DNA from: UBA509 sp038729325
GTDB lineage: Archaea; Thermoplasmatota; Thermoplasmata; Thermoplasmatales; Thermoplasmataceae
Length of the DNA stretch: 47,871 nt
Assembly: GCA_038729325.1 (NCBI GenBank)
Contig: JAVYSG010000002.1
Location: forward strand, 1-47,871
Reading direction: 5' to 3'
Below, piece by piece: positions 43,234 through 47,871 of the stretch (positions are counted from its first letter, which is position 1; every line of letters starts with the position of its first letter). The translations under genes were made by a program, and so were the position numbers. The notes beneath the pieces are model-generated. The model was not told the DNA's origin and ran no database searches. It saw nothing but the letters and a program-made list of their open reading frames with translations.

Positions 43234-43476
43234 AGGATCAATCCTGAAAAAATAATGGTAAAACGTATTTATCCTTTGCCTGAAATTCTATAGATAATGC
43301 TTTCTGATAAATAATGGAGGAAAAATCTGTAATATCAGAAAAAACTTAAAATTGACAGATCACAGCTGATGACAAAAAATGCTCAAAATGGCATATATGA
43401 TGGATGCCCTGGATATGGCTATTCCACCCTGTCTGAGACAAGAAAGGTTAAGTAATCCGGAACTCATCTGTAGAGT

Positions 43477-44238
43477 ATGTATGAAATAAAGGGTAAGACT
43501 GCTGTGATTACCGGTTCTGGAAGAGGAATTGGCAGGGAGATTGCCATAGCACTGGCAAAGGAGGGTGCCAGGGTTGTGGTTAATGTAAAGAAAAGAGTTG
43601 AGGACGGGAATGACACCCTCAGGGAAGTCAGAAAATACAGCGACGGCATTATGGTCCAGGCTGATGTTTCAACAAGGCAGGGGTGCATGGATCTGGTAAA
43701 AAAAGCCGTGGATGCATACGGCAAGATTCACATACTGGTAAACAACGCGGGACTTGGCATTGGAATGCCTTTCCTGGAGACAGATGACAGGCTTATTGAA
43801 AAAATGATAGGTACGAATCTCATGTCAAATATTTACTGTTCACAGGAGTTTGGGAAAATAATCCAGGACAATGGGTCCATTGTCATCATGTCTTCACTGG
43901 CTGGAATCAGGCCCATGGCAATGCTGTCGCTCTACGGCACAACAAAGGCAGCCATCCTCAAGATGGCAGAGTATATGGCCCTGGAACTTGCGCCAAGGCA
44001 CATACGGGTGAACACAGTTGCCCCTTCGGTGGTGAAAACGAAGATGGGGGAAAGCCTTGTTGATTTTCTTCACATAAGCGAAGAAGAATACGGGCAGAAG
44101 CACACCCTTACTGGAAAAATGATCATGCCTGAAGAAGTCGCTGAAACAGTATTATTTCTTGTCAGGTCAGAAAGCATAACGGGACAGACCATAGTCATGG
44201 ATTCCGGGCAATCACTCATGAGTGACTTCACTCTCTGA
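43477..44238 (+). CDS. short-chain dehydrogenase/reductase
   Basis: The 253-aa SDR has TGSGRGIGREIAIALAKEG, NNAG near 89-92, Ser139/140 and Tyr153/Lys157 in YGTTKAAILKMAEYM. Basic residues after beta strand 2 (VNVKKR) suggest NADP preference, which is inferred. It resembles 3-oxoacyl-ACP reductases. The start is ATG at 43477. It precedes the second thiolase gene by 109 nt with its own upstream promoter, so it may not be co-transcribed. Confidence 0.87.
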   Translation: MYEIKGKTAVITGSGRGIGREIAIALAKEGARVVVNVKKRVEDGNDTLREVRKYSDGIMVQADVSTRQGCMDLVKKAVDAYGKIHILVNNAGLGIGMPFLETDDRLIEKMIGTNLMSNIYCSQEFGKIIQDNGSIVIMSSLAGIRPMAMLSLYGTTKAAILKMAEYMALELAPRHIRVNTVAPSVVKTKMGESLVDFLHISEEEYGQKHTLTGKMIMPEEVAETVLFLVRSESITGQTIVMDSGQSLMSDFTL

Positions 44239-44347
44239 AACAATGGGAATCAACACACCTATGTCACCATAAATTAGAAAATCATTGAACAAGAATGACA
44301 TGCAATAGTTCTAAGTAATATTCTGGAATATTAATCTGGCGACACAA

Positions 44348-45523
44348 GTGGAGGACGTATATCTTGTTTATTACAGGAGAACAGCATTTTCACGTTCCAG
44401 GCCAAAGGAGCCAGAAAGAGATCTTTTCAACTCTTTGAGAATGGACAGGGCACTTGCGGCCCTCATTTCCGACGGGATAAACAGTACTGCAATCAGTCCC
44501 CTGGACATAGGCGATGCAATATTCGGTGGAGCATATCAGAGAGACGAGAACTGGACATACGGAGGAAGACACCCTCTCTTTCTGGCCCATATGCCATTTG
44601 AAATCCCTTCCATGGCAGTAGATAGGGCATGTGCTTCCTCTATGAATGCTGTTGCAGTGGGTGCGATGGAGATAATGACTGGTAACAGTGATGCTGTTCT
44701 GGCCGGAGGGATGGAGCACATGACGCACGTCCCGAGACTTTCAAACGGGATGTGTGACCCACTTGTCAATGATCCGGAATTTTCAGATTACCGGATGCGG
44801 GAATCTTATAATATGGGAATGACCGCAGAGAATCTTGCCGATCTGGGCGGCTTCACCAGGGAAGAAATGGACAGGCTTGCCCTGAGAAGTCACAGGCTTG
44901 CGCATGAATCCACGAAGAGTGGTTTCCTGGGAGGTGAGATTCTCCCTGTCACGATCCAGTCAGAAGGGCATGAAATTTCAGTGGATTCCGATCAGAGCAT
45001 CAGGCCGGACACGTCAATCGAACAGCTTTCAACATTAAAACCAGCATTCAGGACCGATGGCCTGGTTACGGCCGGGAATTCGTCGCCTCTTAATGCCGGA
45101 GCATCTCTTACGATGCTGATGTCTGGAAGCCTTATGAGGAAATACGGGCTGAAACCCATGGCAAAGATTGTATCTATGGGATGGGCAGCTGTTCCACCAT
45201 ACCTCATGGGAGAGGGTCCCGTGCCCGCAACCAGGAAGGCACTTAAGAAAGCAGGTCTCTCAGTGGATGACATAGATTACTGGGAGATCAATGAGGCATT
45301 CGCAGTTGTGGTTCTCAATGCCATAAAGAAGCTTGGAATAGATCCTGAAAGGGTCAACATACATGGCGGTGCAATAGCCATTGGTCACCCTCTGGGTGCA
45401 ACAGGTGCAAGACTTGTTGGCACTCTTTCAAGAATACTGAATGAAAAGAAGGCTCATTATGGTGTTGCAACACTCTGTGTTGGCGGCGGACAGGGGTTTT
45501 CAATGGTGATTCAGCGGGACTGA
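44348..45523 (+). CDS. acetyl-CoA acyltransferase (second thiolase)
   Basis: The 391-aa protein is paralogous to the thiolase at 36171. It has Cys95 (DRACASSMNAV), NEAFAVVVLNA, GHPLGATGARL and ATLCVGGGQG. Its N-terminal two thirds are clearly diverged from the paralogue, but bases 45204-45495 are identical to the other gene. The start is GTG at 44348. It converges on the HpaB-family gene with a 99-nt gap holding an inverted repeat. Confidence 0.93.
   Translation: MEDVYLVYYRRTAFSRSRPKEPERDLFNSLRMDRALAALISDGINSTAISPLDIGDAIFGGAYQRDENWTYGGRHPLFLAHMPFEIPSMAVDRACASSMNAVAVGAMEIMTGNSDAVLAGGMEHMTHVPRLSNGMCDPLVNDPEFSDYRMRESYNMGMTAENLADLGGFTREEMDRLALRSHRLAHESTKSGFLGGEILPVTIQSEGHEISVDSDQSIRPDTSIEQLSTLKPAFRTDGLVTAGNSSPLNAGASLTMLMSGSLMRKYGLKPMAKIVSMGWAAVPPYLMGEGPVPATRKALKKAGLSVDDIDYWEINEAFAVVVLNAIKKLGIDPERVNIHGGAIAIGHPLGATGARLVGTLSRILNEKKAHYGVATLCVGGGQGFSMVIQRD
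45204..45495 (+). repeat. 292-bp block identical to 37033-37324 (copy 2)
   Basis: Second copy of the thiolase C-terminal block, same orientation, 8171 bp downstream. The flanking bases diverge at once at both ends (TCATGGG preceded by CAGCG in copy 1, by ATACC here). Confidence 0.97.
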
Positions 45524-45545
45524 AATTCGAAGGAAATATTAAAGC

Positions 45546-45594
45546 CGGGATGGCTGGCTGTGCATACAGAAGGCACGTTCAGGTAGCCATCCCG
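45546..45594 (+). terminator. inverted repeat between convergent genes, possible terminator or structured RNA
   Basis: CGGGATGGCT at 45546-45555 pairs perfectly with AGCCATCCCG at 45585-45594, with a 29-nt loop. The loop can itself form GTGC/GCAC. There is no long T run after it, so a classical bacterial terminator is not supported. Confidence 0.5.
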
Positions 45595-45622
45595 TGAATA
45601 CCGTTTATCTTCGCAATGGCTT

Positions 45623-47074
45623 CTAGAGTTCTCTGCTTATGCCGGAAGCATACCTTGCAAGTTTCTTGCTGTCTTCATAGTCATATGACCTGTATAGCTC
45701 AAGTACACTGGCTTCAATAGACCCTTCAGCATGGAGCATTGCTGCAGTGTAAAGTGCGCCAAATGATGAGATTATTTCCTTTGCCATTGAAATTATTCTT
45801 GCTCTTTCCACAGTATCAGTACCCTTCTTTCCTGCCAGATATTTTTCCAGATAGGCTTTCTCTTCAGGATTGTTGAAATCTGAGGATGCCGGAAGAGTTG
45901 CAGCCAGTCCGCCTGCAATATCAATGAGATGTTTTACAACATCCAGGTAGCTCTCATTTGCAATGAGTTTTCCTACATTTGTCAGAACCTTGTTCGGTAT
46001 AACAATCCCGGTTTCAGTATCCAGATCAGCCATTATGGCAGAAGATATACCTGTGCTTCTCAGCATTTCCTTGTACTTGATGAGTTCAACTACGTCTCTT
46101 CGGATGTGCGATTTGTCATCAACACCGTTGTACTCTGCAAGCAGTTCACCAAGCCCTATGAACATATCTGCAATGCCGGCACGGTAGGATATGGCAGTAA
46201 ACCTGTGATATGTTGGAAACATAACAGCCAGTGCACCTGCAAACTGCCATTCACCTGCAAGAAAAACCCTCTCCCATGGCACAAAAACGTTGTCGAAAAT
46301 TGTGATGGATTCGGTTTCCACATTTTCCTTGCCGGTTACAAACCATTCATCATTCATTGCAGCTTCAGCAGCCCTTTCCGGTTTCGAGATCATTTTGAGA
46401 CCGGGTGCATTGGCCTGCACGGCAAAGGCAACAGAGTAATCTGCATCTTTCTCTGTCATGGCCCTCGTGGGAAGAACGATGATTTCGTTGGAAACCGGCC
46501 CCTGGGTGGTATGTGCCTTGGCGCCCCTTACAACTATCCCGTCCTTGCGTCTTTCCACTATCCTCACATACATGTCAGGGTCCTGCTGCTCATTAGGGCG
46601 CAAAAGTCTATCTCCTTTCACATCTGTCTGGGCAACAGCAATAGCAAGATCATTCTTCACTGCGTTCTCATAGAAACGGGTGACTCTCTCAGCATATTTC
46701 GATCCTGTTGCTGAATCGATACGCCGGGTCACAAGCATAAGGGCGAATATTGCGTCGGACCCAATGGCCTTGATAATGTTGAATGTACCGCGGCCAAATC
46801 TTGTGGTCAGGTAAATCAGGTTATGGCGCTCCATCAGATCATCACTGGACCTGGGAATCTTAAAGAAGGAGCTCATTTCACCATATTTTGGATCTTTATA
46901 CACTGTGAGGCCTCTTTTGTCCTTATCTGACTGCCATCTGTAAACCAGCGATGCGTGTTTAACTGCTGCGCCAAGTGCTCTGTGAACTGAAACATCTTTT
47001 ACTCTTTCGCCACGATAATATACCACTCGGCCGTCCCTGAGACTTTCTATATACTGCTTTTCGTCTCTCAACAT
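45623..47074 (-). CDS. HpaB / 4-hydroxybutyryl-CoA dehydratase family protein without cysteines
   Basis: The 483-aa protein has the family's acyl-CoA-dehydrogenase-like fold. It shows MLRDEKQYIESLRDGRVVYYRGERV at the N-terminus, AVAQTDVKGDR, IVVRGAKAHTTQGPVSNEIIVLP and the FDNVFVPWERVFLAGE segment. True 4-hydroxybutyryl-CoA dehydratases bind a [4Fe-4S] cluster with Cys99, Cys103, Cys299 and His292. Here the histidine is present (YHRFTAISY) but there is no cysteine in the whole protein, so no cluster can form. It may be a flavin-dependent aromatic hydroxylase of the HpaB type, or an uncharacterised CoA-ester enzyme. The start is ATG at 47074. Confidence 0.85.
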   Translation of the reverse strand: MLRDEKQYIESLRDGRVVYYRGERVKDVSVHRALGAAVKHASLVYRWQSDKDKRGLTVYKDPKYGEMSSFFKIPRSSDDLMERHNLIYLTTRFGRGTFNIIKAIGSDAIFALMLVTRRIDSATGSKYAERVTRFYENAVKNDLAIAVAQTDVKGDRLLRPNEQQDPDMYVRIVERRKDGIVVRGAKAHTTQGPVSNEIIVLPTRAMTEKDADYSVAFAVQANAPGLKMISKPERAAEAAMNDEWFVTGKENVETESITIFDNVFVPWERVFLAGEWQFAGALAVMFPTYHRFTAISYRAGIADMFIGLGELLAEYNGVDDKSHIRRDVVELIKYKEMLRSTGISSAIMADLDTETGIVIPNKVLTNVGKLIANESYLDVVKHLIDIAGGLAATLPASSDFNNPEEKAYLEKYLAGKKGTDTVERARIISMAKEIISSFGALYTAAMLHAEGSIEASVLELYRSYDYEDSKKLARYASGISREL

Positions 47075-47101
47075 TTTTTCTTACCAATATATCATCTTAA
47101 A

Positions 47102-47117
47102 AAACTTTATAAAGTTT
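47102..47117. promoter_or_regulatory. palindromic TATA box before the HpaB-family gene
   Basis: AAACTTTATAAAGTTT is a perfect 16-bp palindrome with TTTATAAA at its core, centred about 35 nt before the ATG at 47074. It could function in both directions or be a regulator site. Confidence 0.5.
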
Positions 47118-47258
47118 ATTTTTGGGCGGATGTCTCACCACCTTAAAAATACCATACCCGACCAAACCCGAGGTTAAGTGAAAAACACGCATCTCAGGAG
47201 GGATTTTCCAGGGCATAAAATGGTGTATTATATCTCATTAATATATCCAATAACAAAC

Positions 47259-47268
47259 ATTTAAATAG
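47259..47268 (+). promoter_or_regulatory. TATA box of the acetate-permease-like gene
   Basis: ATTTAAATAG is 36-45 nt before the ATG at 47304, leaving a leader of about 15 nt. The 9-mer TTAAATAGT recurs at 47287-47295, 26 nt downstream. Confidence 0.5.
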
Positions 47269-47303
47269 TTAAATCCTTTGATATGATTAAATAGTGATAA
47301 ATT

Positions 47304-47871
47304 ATGGTTGAAGAGAATAGTGGCTGGGTTTCTGTGGCGGCACTTGCCAACACAGGCTTTGGATTTGCCCTGTTTCTTGATGGCTTTATATATACTGGCA
47401 TCGTTCCTGAAAGCGCCGCGCTTGGCTTGCTTGTTTTTACGCTCCTGGTCATGGTCGGCCTTGGATATTTCATTGCCGGAGTGATTGAGCTGAGAAGAGG
47501 TGCGGCATCTACCGGATATGTCATACTGGCTTACAGCGTGTTTGGCTTCCTGATTGGAAGTGTTTACCTGTTTTCTTACGGAATTCATCTATTCTATCCA
47601 CCCTCCCCGACTGTAATGCTGGCATTCTGGATATTCTGGGTGTTCATCTCTCTCATATCGGGGGTAATATTAAGACCACTTGGAAAAATGATATCGTTGA
47701 ACCTCTACTGGCTGGCCATAACATTCGCTCTGCTTGCAGCAGCAGGATACGGGAATACGCTTGTGGAGCTCATAACAGGCATCGTGGCATTTGCCCAGGG
47801 AATCTACAACTGGTATCTTGTTTCAGCAATGGTGGTTAACACAACCTATGGAAAACTACTTCTTCCATTGA
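47304..47871 (+). CDS. Gpr1/Fun34/YaaH (acetate uptake permease) family protein, 3' end outside the window
   Basis: From ATG at 47304 the frame stays open to the right edge (189 codons and one base). The product has about six membrane helices. Its pattern follows E. coli SatP: GFGFALFLDGF in helix 1, GLGYFIAGVIELRRGAASTGYVILAYSVFGF, and a C-terminal ITFALLAAAGYGNTLVELITG then VVNTTYGKLLLP, close to the usual C-terminus. Only a few residues are probably missing. It would import or export acetate or a related monocarboxylate, fitting the acyl-CoA island. GTGAT before the start acts as a weak Shine-Dalgarno site. Confidence 0.84.
   Translation, partial: MVEENSGWVSVAALANTGFGFALFLDGFIYTGIVPESAALGLLVFTLLVMVGLGYFIAGVIELRRGAASTGYVILAYSVFGFLIGSVYLFSYGIHLFYPPSPTVMLAFWIFWVFISLISGVILRPLGKMISLNLYWLAITFALLAAAGYGNTLVELITGIVAFAQGIYNWYLVSAMVVNTTYGKLLLPL

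Noticed and set aside
43379..43489. 36-codon frame before the SDR gene with three cysteines near its end, which overlaps the SDR start
   Set aside because: Too short, no ribosome binding site, and the cysteine spacing is not a clear zinc motif.
37033..45495. The 292-bp repeat as a mobile element
   Set aside because: It lies wholly within the coding frame of both thiolases, has no terminal repeats and encodes no extra protein, so gene conversion is the better reading.
45929..46714. A 261-codon open frame on the plus strand opposite the HpaB-family gene
   Set aside because: It has many cysteines and no recognisable domain, and lies fully antisense to a well-supported gene whose own protein matches a known family.
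1..47871. Search for CRISPR arrays, insertion sequences, attachment sites and rRNA
   Set aside because: No regularly spaced repeats, transposase-like proteins, terminal inverted repeats or rRNA-like stretches were seen; the only long repeat is the thiolase block.

Overview
The window looks like a chromosomal segment of a thermoacidophilic archaeon of the order Thermoplasmatales or a close relative. The grounds are an A-type (V-like) ATPase operon, isopentenyl phosphate kinase next to type 2 IPP isomerase, ADP-forming acyl-CoA synthetase subunits, a Tfx-type regulator, a DAHP synthase with a short N-terminal extension, many TATA boxes 20-35 nt before start codons (leaderless style), and frequent TTG/GTG starts. 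I see no rRNA, CRISPR array, insertion sequence or prophage. Species cannot be fixed from the sequence alone.

Left part (1-14.4 kb). A tRNA-Ala(TGC) lies at the edge. The two subunits of an ADP-forming acyl-CoA synthetase are on the minus strand. Facing away are isopentenyl phosphate kinase, type 2 isomerase and a ZPR1-type zinc protein, each overlapping the next. Then comes the complete ATPase operon in the order K-E-C-F-A-B-D-(57-aa membrane protein)-H-I. The 57-aa gene is easily overlooked. It holds the position of ahaG in the Methanosarcina operon ahaHIKECFABDG, of which this order is a circular permutation. Two uncharacterised minus-strand genes follow.

Middle part (14.4-34 kb). This holds an S9 acyl-peptide hydrolase, a PLP aminotransferase, a GalE-like epimerase, four MFS transporters, an SQR-like flavoprotein with its DUF1641 partner, and a tandem Lrp/AsnC-like regulator. 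Aromatic biosynthesis is represented by a chorismate mutase with an unidentified C-terminal domain overlapping a short TyrA, and by a separate DAHP synthase. A Nudix hydrolase precedes a molybdate/tungstate-type ABC transporter that is divergent from a Tfx-family regulator. An alkaline-phosphatase-superfamily phosphodiesterase closes the section.

Right part (34-47.9 kb). This is an acyl-CoA metabolism island. A tightly coupled operon encodes a 3-hydroxyacyl-CoA dehydrogenase/enoyl-CoA hydratase fusion, a thiolase, an acyl-CoA dehydrogenase and a second acyl-CoA dehydrogenase that lacks the usual catalytic glutamate. Around it are an AMP-forming acyl-CoA ligase, two SDRs, an alcohol dehydrogenase without the structural-zinc cysteines, a second thiolase, a cysteine-free member of the HpaB/4-hydroxybutyryl-CoA dehydratase family, and an acetate-permease-like gene running off the right edge. 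Together they suggest activation and beta-oxidation of fatty or carboxylic acids to acetyl-CoA. The ADP-forming synthetase at the left end could turn acetyl-CoA into ATP and acetate, and the permease could move acetate.

The most striking sequence observation is a 292-bp block that is base-for-base identical in the two otherwise diverged thiolase genes (37033-37324 and 45204-45495). It points to recent gene conversion and forms a direct repeat flanking 8 kb of the island. I found no clear undescribed defence or mobile system. The best candidates for new biology are the small ATPase-operon protein, the predicted heteromeric acyl-CoA dehydrogenase, the chorismate mutase fusion and the Tfx/metal-transporter pair.
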